Source: Mucilaginibacter paludis DSM 18603 (GTDB lineage Bacteria > Bacteroidota > Bacteroidia > Sphingobacteriales > Sphingobacteriaceae). Taken from it: a DNA stretch of 64,000 nucleotides. The notes beneath the pieces were generated by a model, which searched no databases, was not told the DNA's origin, and saw nothing but the letters and a program-made list of their open reading frames with translations. A program made the translations under genes and the position numbers. The stretch spans positions 682,001 through 746,000 of the forward strand of contig NZ_CM001403.1 of the NCBI RefSeq assembly GCF_000166195.2. The letters are read 5' to 3'. Positions 34,190 to 42,332 of the stretch are shown here, piece after piece. The stretch's first letter is position 1; every line of letters begins with the position of its first letter.

Positions 34190-37100
34190 ATGAGCAGTGT
34201 AATGTCCAAAAGCAACGTGGTCTTTGTTCTTAATGGTGAAAGAGTCGAAGTGACTAACGTTCATCCTAAAGATCTCCTAATAGATTATTTGAGGTCCCCG
34301 GAAATTAATCTTACAGGAACCAAGCTCAGTTGCGGTGAAGGAGGCTGTGGCGCATGCACCGTGTTATGGTCGCATTACGATTTCGAATTTGATCGCATTA
34401 TTGACGTACCGGTCAATTCATGTTTGCGTCCGCTTTGTTCACTTGACGGAACAGCTGTATCAACGATAGAATATCTTTCGCCGATACCTGCCTGCGCTTC
34501 CATTGAAACTAATATGGTTAAAAAATGCGGCTCCCAGTGTGGATATTGTTCTCCGGGATTCGTAACAACAATGTTTGGACTGCTCAGAAAAGACCCCTCG
34601 CCTGATAGCCAGGCGGTCGAAGATCAGTTTGCAGGAAATATTTGCAGATGTACGGGATATATCTCGATTCTAAATGCCATGCACGAGACCGCTGAAGCTG
34701 CAGATCCTGTGAAGGGCACTGGGATCGGAACAGCCGAGCTTAACCTCAATAAAGACCACTTCCATGCCCCTGTCAGACTTGAAATTTCAAAGGATCAGGA
34801 CAAATGGTTTCGGCCCTTAAGTGTAAAAGAGGTGTTTCAATTACTGAAAGTAAACCAGCCTGTACTTGGGAAAGTTAAGATCGTTCAGGGAAATACATCA
34901 ATAGGCATTTATAAATCGGATGTTGAGGACCCCAAGGTATTCATTGATGTTTCCGCACTTCCGGAATGGAAGAAAATTACCCTTAAACATGATGGTCTCC
35001 ATCTTTCAGGAGGAGTTACCATCAATGAACTGCTCGAATATCTTAACCGTCTGCTGGAGAATAGTTTGCCAAATTATAACGGGTTTAGTGCTTTGGCAAA
35101 GCACATTAAAGGTATTGCCGGCGTACAGGTGCGGTCTGCGGCTTCAGTTGCCGGCAGCCTGATGATGGTGAAAAATCATGAAGGATCAACGAAACCATTC
35201 CCGGGAGACTTATTTACGGTATTCCTGATGCTCGGTGCAAAGATCGAATACATCACATCGGACTTGAAGAAGCAAAGCGTTCTTGTTAATGAATTTCCTT
35301 TACTAACGGAACTTTCAGACGGGTTTTTGATAACCGGCATCCTTATTCCTTATTCAGATCCGGCTGAGATCGTTTATACCTATCGTGTAGCCCGAAGAAC
35401 CCAAAACTCACATCCTATTGTAAACGCGGCATTTCGGTGTAAAGTGAAAGAAGATAAAACTATAAAATCACTGAAAATCGTTTATGGCGGTATAGCTACT
35501 GTCGCAAAGGAATTTGAAAAAGTAGAAGGAGCAGTCCTTTCAGACAGCAGCCTTGTATGGGATAAAGATATGTTAGCCAAAGTTCTTCCAGCTTTGGAAG
35601 ATGAGGCGGACGAATATATGGCTGATATTGATGATATTGGCATCAGCACGCTCTACAAGCGGAAGCTTGTCACCAACCTGTTCTACAAATTTTTTGTTTT
35701 TGTAACTGAGCAATTAAAGATGGATCCCCCATGTGAGAACTTGTCCGCACTAGATAAAGCCCGTCCTATCGCTGCCGGTTCTCATCAGCCATTTCCTTCA
35801 GCATTTTTTCAAGGTGTGGTTGTACAGCCTACGTCGGCTTTTGCGTCTTTTTTGCAACCTGCAAGCATGAAAATCGCAAATGCGCCAATCCTGGATCACC
35901 TGACCCTCTCCGGTGTACCATCTGCACAGGTAATCAATATACAGGCTAAAACCACACCAATAGGTAAGGACAGTCCTTTCAAAATAGATTCTAAACCCCA
36001 GCTGAACGGTCAGGCAAAATATACGCATGATCTTTCCGTCTCAGCCGACACTCTTAGCAGTTTCTATGTTTACAGCACTAATCGAAATGCTGAGTTTATC
36101 TATAAGGATGGGCTTAATGTGCTGAAGACTTTACTTAAAAATGAATTCCCTGATGTGCATTATATCACCAAGGATGATATCCCACATCCTGATCCTGACA
36201 ACGATCAGTTCGATCCGAACTACCCCGGATATTATGATCCGATTTTTGCTGACGGGGTGGTAACATGTTTTGGTCAGCCCATTGGCATCGTAGTGAGTGC
36301 GGATCTACGTACCGCTAAAGCGGCGGCGGAATTTATTCAAACGCAGATTGAATACGGCAAGGAACCGATCAAGACCATAGCCAGTATGCAAAGTGCTAGG
36401 GACAACAATTCCCAGTTGATACAGAAACCCGGTAAATTCGATCAGGGGATGGCAACTATATTCAGGCATGTAGTCACAGACAGCCCGTCGGCAAAAGAGG
36501 AGATACTGGACTGGCTGAATGCTCCTAAATCACTTTCTGAAGGAGTCTTCGTCAACGGCCGTCAGCAGACCGGAGCGCAATACCATTTTTACATGGAACC
36601 GCAAGGCGCTTTGGCGATCCCAAGAGAAGACGGTCAGCTGGAGGTATATGCATCAACGCAAAATCAGGCAAGCTGCCAAAAAAGAATATCACTGGCGTTA
36701 AACAAACCCTTGCATGATGTCAAGGTTGGGACAACTCGTCTCGGCGGCGGATTCGGCGGCAAGGAGCTCAGGCAGGTCTATGTTGCTGTAGCTGCCTCTG
36801 TCGCTGCGAATAAGTTGAATAAGCCAGTGCGACTGCTACTCAACCGCAATGTTGATATGAGAATGCAAGGGCTGCGCCACCCGTTTGATGGAACTTATTC
36901 TGTCGTAGCCCACGATGACGGTAAAATAACAAGAATGAGAGTTGATTACGAGGCTGACGGAGGTATATCCTTTGACTGTTCCTATCCGGTGATGGACCTG
37001 GCTCTGCTCTGCGCAGAGAACGCCTATTTTATTCCAGTGTTTAAAACGACGGGAAAAGTTTACCGAACAAATTTCCAGTCCAGAACAGCTTTCCGTTCTT

Positions 37101-38473
37101 TCGGTTTGGTTCAATCTATGCTGATAACCGAGACCGCCGTGGAGCATATGGCTTTTATATTAAAAATCCGCCCTGAAGTTGTCAGGGAGAAGAATTTTTA
37201 TGAGGACGGACTTGTCGACAGATTACCGCAAGTCACACCTTACGGATCAAAGCTGGTATACAACCGGATTAACCAGGTTTGGAATAATTTCAAGAAAACT
37301 ATAAATTTTGATGATAGGGTTAAATTGGTAGACACTTTTAATCAAAAAAATAAGTGGAAGAAAAGAGGGATATCCATGGTACCCCTTAAATATGGTATAT
37401 CCTATACGTACCGGCCAATGAATCAGGGTTCCGCTTATATCATGGTTTATAATCTTGACGGATCTGCGCTGCTCCATCATGGCGGCGTTGAAATGGGCCA
37501 AGGCATCAACACTAAAATGGCGCAGATTGCGGCGATTGAACTTGGGATAGATATTGAAATGATCCGCATCGGCGGTACAAATACTTCAATAATCCCAAAT
37601 GTAAGTTCGACAGGTGCATCCACAGGCTCAGATCTCAATGGTGGAGCAGTTAAAAAAGCTTGCAGGATACTAAAGCAGAATATGCTTGACTTTATAAAGG
37701 ATTCCGACAGCGATTTCGGAAAGTCAAGTAATCGCAAATACCCGGATGTAACTGATGATCAGATCCTATTTATGCGCAAGATAAACAGCGAAAACTGGTC
37801 CGCTAACTGGAAAAAACTGGTGGGAATAATGAACACTGCGCGCCAGGATCTTTCGGCTCAATATTCATTCGGAAGTCCCAATCTCGGTAAGGTCAAATCA
37901 ACCCCTGACGGCAACAACCAGATCGATAATCCGGATTCGCAGGTGTTTTATTATTACAACAACTGTGTTGCAGCCTCTGAAGTCGAAGTTGATGTTTTGA
38001 CCGGAAAGTTCGAGATCATACAATCGGACATTGTGTTTGATGCAGGCAATAGTTTGAATGATTACATAGATTTAGGCCAGATCGAAGGCGGTTTTATACA
38101 GGGAGTCGGCTGTCTTACGACGGAAGAAATGCTTTACGCAGAAGATGGAAGAATAATCTCAGACGGCACTTGGGAATACAAACCGCCATGCAGTAAAACC
38201 ATCCCTCAACAGTTCAATGTTTATTTATTGAAATATTACGGAACAGATAACCGTATGGATCCGTTGCAGGACACCTACGGGATAAATTCATCCAAATCAA
38301 CAGGTGAGCCTCCACTTGTACTGGCGAATACGGTGTTCTTTGCTATTAGGCATGCTATTGCCGAAGCAAGGAAAGACCAGCGTATTACTGACTGGTTTGA
38401 ATTGAGTGCGCCGGCAACGGTGGAGAAAATACAGAATGCCTGCGGTTACAATGCAGAAAATATTTTAAAATAA
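34190..38473 (+). CDS. Xanthine dehydrogenase-like molybdo-flavoenzyme, single-chain form
   Basis: 1427 residues with all three xanthine dehydrogenase parts in one chain. The 2Fe-2S parts use Cys48/53/56/78 and Cys117/120/152/154 (CGYC and CRC motifs). The FAD domain spans about 205-500 (VQGNTSIGIYK). The Moco domain spans about 590-1427, with GGGFGGKE, RTAFRSFG, GGVEMGQG and STGEPPLVLA. By hand alignment with bovine XDH, Glu802 is Glu859, Arg912 is Arg969, Phe914 is Phe971 and catalytic Glu1261 is Glu1373. Arg880 is Leu937 and Phe1009 is Tyr1072. So it is a working-type hydroxylase, but its substrate may not be xanthine. Most bacterial enzymes are split into subunits. No Moco-sulfurase (XdhC) is in the window. 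Confidence 0.92.
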   Translation: MSSVMSKSNVVFVLNGERVEVTNVHPKDLLIDYLRSPEINLTGTKLSCGEGGCGACTVLWSHYDFEFDRIIDVPVNSCLRPLCSLDGTAVSTIEYLSPIPACASIETNMVKKCGSQCGYCSPGFVTTMFGLLRKDPSPDSQAVEDQFAGNICRCTGYISILNAMHETAEAADPVKGTGIGTAELNLNKDHFHAPVRLEISKDQDKWFRPLSVKEVFQLLKVNQPVLGKVKIVQGNTSIGIYKSDVEDPKVFIDVSALPEWKKITLKHDGLHLSGGVTINELLEYLNRLLENSLPNYNGFSALAKHIKGIAGVQVRSAASVAGSLMMVKNHEGSTKPFPGDLFTVFLMLGAKIEYITSDLKKQSVLVNEFPLLTELSDGFLITGILIPYSDPAEIVYTYRVARRTQNSHPIVNAAFRCKVKEDKTIKSLKIVYGGIATVAKEFEKVEGAVLSDSSLVWDKDMLAKVLPALEDEADEYMADIDDIGISTLYKRKLVTNLFYKFFVFVTEQLKMDPPCENLSALDKARPIAAGSHQPFPSAFFQGVVVQPTSAFASFLQPASMKIANAPILDHLTLSGVPSAQVINIQAKTTPIGKDSPFKIDSKPQLNGQAKYTHDLSVSADTLSSFYVYSTNRNAEFIYKDGLNVLKTLLKNEFPDVHYITKDDIPHPDPDNDQFDPNYPGYYDPIFADGVVTCFGQPIGIVVSADLRTAKAAAEFIQTQIEYGKEPIKTIASMQSARDNNSQLIQKPGKFDQGMATIFRHVVTDSPSAKEEILDWLNAPKSLSEGVFVNGRQQTGAQYHFYMEPQGALAIPREDGQLEVYASTQNQASCQKRISLALNKPLHDVKVGTTRLGGGFGGKELRQVYVAVAASVAANKLNKPVRLLLNRNVDMRMQGLRHPFDGTYSVVAHDDGKITRMRVDYEADGGISFDCSYPVMDLALLCAENAYFIPVFKTTGKVYRTNFQSRTAFRSFGLVQSMLITETAVEHMAFILKIRPEVVREKNFYEDGLVDRLPQVTPYGSKLVYNRINQVWNNFKKTINFDDRVKLVDTFNQKNKWKKRGISMVPLKYGISYTYRPMNQGSAYIMVYNLDGSALLHHGGVEMGQGINTKMAQIAAIELGIDIEMIRIGGTNTSIIPNVSSTGASTGSDLNGGAVKKACRILKQNMLDFIKDSDSDFGKSSNRKYPDVTDDQILFMRKINSENWSANWKKLVGIMNTARQDLSAQYSFGSPNLGKVKSTPDGNNQIDNPDSQVFYYYNNCVAASEVEVDVLTGKFEIIQSDIVFDAGNSLNDYIDLGQIEGGFIQGVGCLTTEEMLYAEDGRIISDGTWEYKPPCSKTIPQQFNVYLLKYYGTDNRMDPLQDTYGINSSKSTGEPPLVLANTVFFAIRHAIAEARKDQRITDWFELSAPATVEKIQNACGYNAENILK

Positions 38474-38757
38474 GTAATGACAAGTTTGAAGATTTAAAGC
38501 CCGGACTTTATTTTTTCATGTTGGTAATGAACAAAATAAGTCCAAACCGAATCATGAAAACCCGGCTAAAGAAAAGTTTGTTGAATTTTAATTTTATTGG
38601 AAATATGTAATTAGATATTTCTATATCAGAAAAACCTTTACAAAAATCAAATGAGCTCGCCTCTTTTTCAAAGTGTTATCGATTTTCCACTAAGTATTTT
38701 TCATCAAACCTTATCTCAATATTAAAATGCGTGAGATAAGTAAGATATCTTCACTAG
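38474..38757. other. Gene-free AT-rich gap
   Basis: No coding sequence or RNA gene is seen. The AbiEii fragment begins at its end without a start codon or promoter. Confidence 0.5.
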
Positions 38758-39213
38758 AAGATCAAGATCGAAGTTGATACCGAACCACCATTGGGGTTCG
38801 AAACAGAGGAAAAACTATTGACCCATCCGTTTTCGTTCTACGTAAAGACCTTCACGCTGCCAAGTTTGTTTGCCGGGAAAATGCATGCGCTGCTTTTTCG
38901 CAAATGGAAAAACCGCGTTAAGGGCCGGGATTGGTACGATCTGGAATGGTATATCAAAAAGGGTATCCCGCTCGATCTTGATCATTTTCTATTGCGCGCA
39001 CAGGACACCGGCGACTGGAAGAATGAAAATATCACAGCTGAACAATTTCTGGAGCTTTTAACGCAGAAGATCAGCAATGTCGATTTTAACAGTATAAAAG
39101 ATGATGTCGTTCGGTTTATCCCTGATGATGCGGTGTTGAAGATCTGGGGACGTGAATATTTCCAGGACCTCACTGGAATGTTAAAGTTTCAGGACAAGGC
39201 ACAGTCCGAGTGA
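38758..39213 (+). pseudogene. AbiEii/AbiGii toxin-family nucleotidyltransferase, C-terminal fragment
   Basis: The homologous frame opens right after a stop at 38755-38757 and reads IKIEVDTEPPLGFETEEKLL, then SLFAGKMHALLFRKWKNRVKGRDWYDLEWYI, the hallmark C-terminal part of AbiEii-type nucleotidyltransferases (usually about 280-300 residues). The N-terminal nucleotidyltransferase motif (GS...D.D) is missing, and the first possible start is a TTG at 38791. AbiEii toxins act in abortive phage defence and pair with AbiEi antitoxins; no antitoxin gene is near. So this is a broken defence gene. Confidence 0.8.
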
Positions 39214-39338
39214 GCTGATAAATAGATGATCCGGATCTTAAAAAGTTTGGTTAAATGCTTTACCTATTATAAATTCTTTTTGGTTTGATATTATAGACAA
39301 GCGGTCGATACTTATCGTGCAATTAATATCCAACTGGC

Positions 39339-39346
39339 TATATTTG
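39339..39346 (+). promoter_or_regulatory. -7 promoter element of the GNAT-like two-gene unit
   Basis: TATATTTG fits the TAnnTTTG consensus exactly and lies 23 bases before the ATG at 39370. The -33 element is weak: no TTG at the usual spacing. Confidence 0.5.
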
Positions 39347-39369
39347 CTTAACTAATAAAAGCCTGATCA

Positions 39370-40122
39370 ATGTCTGGAACTAAACATATTGTTGATGAAG
39401 TAGAATTGCGTTCTTGCGAGGCGCTGGGATATGTGATATATGCACCGGGCGTTAAATTGGCGTTGACCGACTTTATAAAATCCCATTTTCCAGGCTTGGA
39501 ACTTTTAAAATTTCTTAAAGAAATTGACGATATGCTAAAACCAATGTCGACGAAGAAATTAACAAAAGTAGTTAGCTATAATGAGACTGATCCGTTTGAG
39601 TTAGTGATACAGTATTTTTCAGAAGATAGCGATGATATAAACAATGGCCTTGCCCTTTCCAGGACGTTGATTGAGGATGTCTCTGGTAAGATCGCCGTGC
39701 ATGATTTTTTCCGAATTCCTAAAGCTTTCCGCAAAGGAGGTCACGGGAGAGCGATACTCAATTACGGTTTGCAACAATATCTTAATATTGGCGTTGATCT
39801 TATAAAAGTTCATGCGGCTCTTGCAGATGGTGGTTTTGTTTGGGCGAGAGCACATTTTGTTGCAGTTGATAAAAAAGAAGTTTCATTCATACTGGCATCA
39901 GCTAAATTGACTTTGCAGAAGGATGTGTTCGGTAAAGTGAAGCAGATATTTGATAATTATTACTCTGTCGAGCCCCAGGGCAAAGCTTTTCCGATAAATA
40001 AGTGGAGCCATATCCCGGAAATGGAATCGATCTTAAGGAGTAGTCATTGGCATGGTGAAATTGATTTGAATAATCCGGAACTTTTAACTAAATTTACTAA
40101 TTATGTTACTGGACAGAAATAA
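39370..40122 (+). CDS. GNAT-like acyltransferase-fold protein of unknown function
   Basis: 250 residues, soluble. The middle part shows a GNAT-like series: strand KIAVHDFFRIP, acyl-CoA-loop-like RKGGHGRAILNYGL (motif A, about 120-133), then IKVHAALADGGFVWARAHF, which resembles the G-Y-x-W-A-x-x-G-F block of distant GNAT domains seen in phage and polymorphic toxin proteins. A helical N-terminal 60 residues and a C-terminal 60-residue tail are extra. It overlaps the next gene by 20 bases, so the two work as a unit. No defined family is recognised. Confidence 0.6.
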   Translation: MSGTKHIVDEVELRSCEALGYVIYAPGVKLALTDFIKSHFPGLELLKFLKEIDDMLKPMSTKKLTKVVSYNETDPFELVIQYFSEDSDDINNGLALSRTLIEDVSGKIAVHDFFRIPKAFRKGGHGRAILNYGLQQYLNIGVDLIKVHAALADGGFVWARAHFVAVDKKEVSFILASAKLTLQKDVFGKVKQIFDNYYSVEPQGKAFPINKWSHIPEMESILRSSHWHGEIDLNNPELLTKFTNYVTGQK

Positions 40123-40465
40123 ATATACAGAATCAGGATATATCGGGGAAACATTGATTGGTGACGCTGCTCAGCAATTGGAACAACGATGCATGGCTGT
40201 CCGTCAAAGTGTCAAAGACCACGACTTTTCATATGAAGAAGCCTTAGAAGCGTATCAGGTTAGCGATGCGGATTATAAAGCTTTTCTTGGAGAAGATATC
40301 AATCGTAATATTTTCATCAGCTTTTCAGGTACAACCACGCCAATAAAAAAGATGGACTACTTCGCGATCTATGAGACAATGCTATTGAGCTATTTTCCTC
40401 ATCCCTCTAAACGTGTTAAAGATCTTTTCAAAGAATTATCCAAAGAGGTCTCATCACAAGCTTAA
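40103..40465 (+). CDS. Small partner protein of GNAT-like gene
   Basis: 120 residues, soluble, mostly helical with clusters of Asp, Glu and Lys. The N-terminal part (LIGDAAQQLEQRCMAVRQSV) and the middle (YEEALEAYQVSDADYKAFL) look like a small helical bundle, followed by strand NIFISFSGT. It overlaps the upstream gene by 20 bases and is followed by a strong terminator. This two-gene unit resembles a toxin-antitoxin or effector-immunity layout, but there is no family match that I can see. Confidence 0.55.
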   Translation: MLLDRNKYTESGYIGETLIGDAAQQLEQRCMAVRQSVKDHDFSYEEALEAYQVSDADYKAFLGEDINRNIFISFSGTTTPIKKMDYFAIYETMLLSYFPHPSKRVKDLFKELSKEVSSQA

Positions 40466-40513
40466 GTTAAATCAAACTTTATTTATATCCGATAGCAGAT
40501 AAACAAAAAATTT

Positions 40514-40537
40514 AAGCCCCGCTTAAAAGAGGGGCTT
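40514..40537 (+). terminator. Intrinsic terminator after GNAT-like two-gene unit
   Basis: Stem AAGCCCC (40514-40520) with GGGGCTT (40531-40537), extended inward by CTT/AAG across one mismatch, followed by TTCTATT. The rest of the gap to 40882 shows no gene. Confidence 0.75.
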
Positions 40538-40882
40538 TCTATTAGGTGGATTTTCAAAAGTATTAATGCGCATAATGAAAGAAATTTTCATTTGTACAGA
40601 ATATTCGATTTTAGAGATGACCCTAAAATGTTTCAGTTGTCAGGTCGATATGATGCTTTTTGTAAAACGGAACCGGTAGCCTATAAGGGTCAATTTTAAC
40701 AGCAAATAATGCTCTTTTCCAGAGCACTATTGTAAAGTAAGTTGAATTGCTACAATATATCCAGATCGCGGCGGGCTACCGAATCGGACAAAACTTGATT
40801 GCTTGCATGTTGTTTCATGCGCATTAGATCAATGGCGTATGTTGTCGCCAAAAATCTATTAAGATCTATCTAATTGAAAATA

Positions 40883-41680
40883 CTAAAACAGGAAAGTAAA
40901 TCCCCTGCCTTTTGATGGCTTTTTCATTTCCTCGAATTTTTCAATTTCCTGAGTAAGTAAAAACGCATATTCTCCAGCCATGAACTCCCTAAATATTTCG
41001 ATATTTTCTTTTTGACGGGTATCAATTAACGCCTGAATATAGGCCGCTTTATTCTCACTCCGTACGATTGCTAAAGGTAGATCATAATAGGCTTGAATAT
41101 AATTCATTAATAGTCGTGATGTCCTGCCATTTCCATCATAATACGGATGTATGCTGACAAGGCTGAAATGCGCGTCGAAGGAAAGATTTAATTGCTCCGC
41201 TATAGACAAAGGAGAATTTATTGCTTCATTTAGTTTTTTTATCAAATCCGTAGTCAAGCGTTCTACTTTGTCAAAATTGGGGAAATAGGAAACACCCGCA
41301 GTAACATTTCCTTTCCTAAATGCACCAGTTCGAGAATCCACAGTACCTAACATAGTATTATATACCTTGCCGGTGTTTCTCATAACCAAAGCGTTGATCT
41401 CTTGTAAAAGAGCTATGCTTAAAGTTCTCTTTGCTTTTGCATTTTCAATCGTGAAAAGTAAGGCTGCATGGTGGTCAGTTACCATTAAGCTTTCTTCTAA
41501 CGGTTTCCCGTTGGGCGTTCGGCCCTCATTAATCAGAACCTGTGTTTCCACCTCGGTTAATGTTGACCCCTCGATTCGCGTGGAGTGATGATCAATAGCA
41601 ATCAGGTTAAATCGATCATGGTCAATCACTTCGCTTATTTGAAGGTCATTATACTTTTTTATGAGGTTAACTAATTCCAT
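40883..41680 (-). CDS. Fic family AMPylator-type protein, class II
   Basis: 265 residues with the full Fic motif HPYYDGNGR (178-186; His178 is the catalytic base) and an N-terminal inhibitory-helix motif STRIEG (33-38; Ser-x-x-x-Glu-Gly, Glu37 blocks the ATP gamma-phosphate). This makes it a class II Fic enzyme, self-inhibited. Fic proteins transfer AMP or other groups to target hydroxyls and often act as toxins. It lies downstream of two small genes on the same strand. Length and motifs are intact, so it is probably functional. Confidence 0.9.
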   Translation of the reverse strand: MELVNLIKKYNDLQISEVIDHDRFNLIAIDHHSTRIEGSTLTEVETQVLINEGRTPNGKPLEESLMVTDHHAALLFTIENAKAKRTLSIALLQEINALVMRNTGKVYNTMLGTVDSRTGAFRKGNVTAGVSYFPNFDKVERLTTDLIKKLNEAINSPLSIAEQLNLSFDAHFSLVSIHPYYDGNGRTSRLLMNYIQAYYDLPLAIVRSENKAAYIQALIDTRQKENIEIFREFMAGEYAFLLTQEIEKFEEMKKPSKGRGFTFLF

Positions 41681-41708
41681 TGCTTTATAATGCGAAAATA
41701 GTTATAAA

Positions 41709-41903
41709 TTATTGTTTGTCAACGTAACTCTTTAAAGGCCTGGATGGATGGGGCATCGGGCAATCCCACTTTTTTAATGTTTCCATTGCCTTAGCTACCT
41801 TCTTAACTACAAAGGGATCATTTGCATGAGTTTTAACCTGATCGCTTAAAATTGCGGAGCCAAATCCTTTTTCAGTTGAAGTTTGTTTTGTGATAGTAGC
41901 CAT
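41709..41903 (-). CDS. Small protein, partner of DUF6934 gene
   Basis: 64 residues (MATITKQTSTEKGFGSAIL at the start). The ATG at 41903 is chosen because a GGGAGGA ribosome-binding site lies 4 bases before it. A longer in-frame reading has no such site. Polar and basic, with TLKKWDCPMPHPSRPL at the end. It starts 25 bases after the DUF6934 gene and ends 28 bases before fic, so it may be the small antitoxin-like member of this set. Not recognised. Confidence 0.6.
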   Translation of the reverse strand: MATITKQTSTEKGFGSAILSDQVKTHANDPFVVKKVAKAMETLKKWDCPMPHPSRPLKSYVDKQ

Positions 41904-41928
41904 GAGTCCTCCCGTCAAATATCTTAAA

Positions 41929-42192
41929 TCAAATATAACCATAAAAAGATGCTATAGTGTTTGCCAATGTCGCCAGAACAATGTCTCTATCCCTATTATT
42001 ACTGATAATCTCGTCATCTATCTTACCCGTAACCGGATGGGCCTCACCAATAGCTAAATTGTATATCGATGGATCAGTATCGGGTATCTTGGTAAAGACA
42101 ACCAGTTTCCGAATACGCCCTTTGGGCCCTTCACTAAAAAATTCATAGGCCTGATAGTTATTAGTGTAGTAATTATAGCGCTCCCAATTCAT
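41929..42192 (-). CDS. DUF6934 family protein
   Basis: 87 residues with the family-like pattern: MNWERYNYYTNNYQAYEFFS, GPKGRIRKLVVFTKI, YNLAIGEAHPVTGKIDDEII and a Leu-Ala-Thr-containing end. DUF6934 proteins are small, soluble proteins common in Bacteroidetes accessory regions, usually paired with a second small gene, which suggests a toxin-antitoxin-like pair; function unproven. Family call is from pattern recall. Confidence 0.7.
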   Translation of the reverse strand: MNWERYNYYTNNYQAYEFFSEGPKGRIRKLVVFTKIPDTDPSIYNLAIGEAHPVTGKIDDEIISNNRDRDIVLATLANTIASFYGYI

Positions 42193-42332
42193 CGTAAATC
42201 ACAACTAACTTTTAGAAAAAATGTCAATATAACACCTTTGTTTTTCCTATAAATAGTATATTTGATTAGTCGGCAGGGCGTGTTACCTATGTAACTACCT
42301 TAAACGACGAAAACTTTGTAATTCATTGTTTT

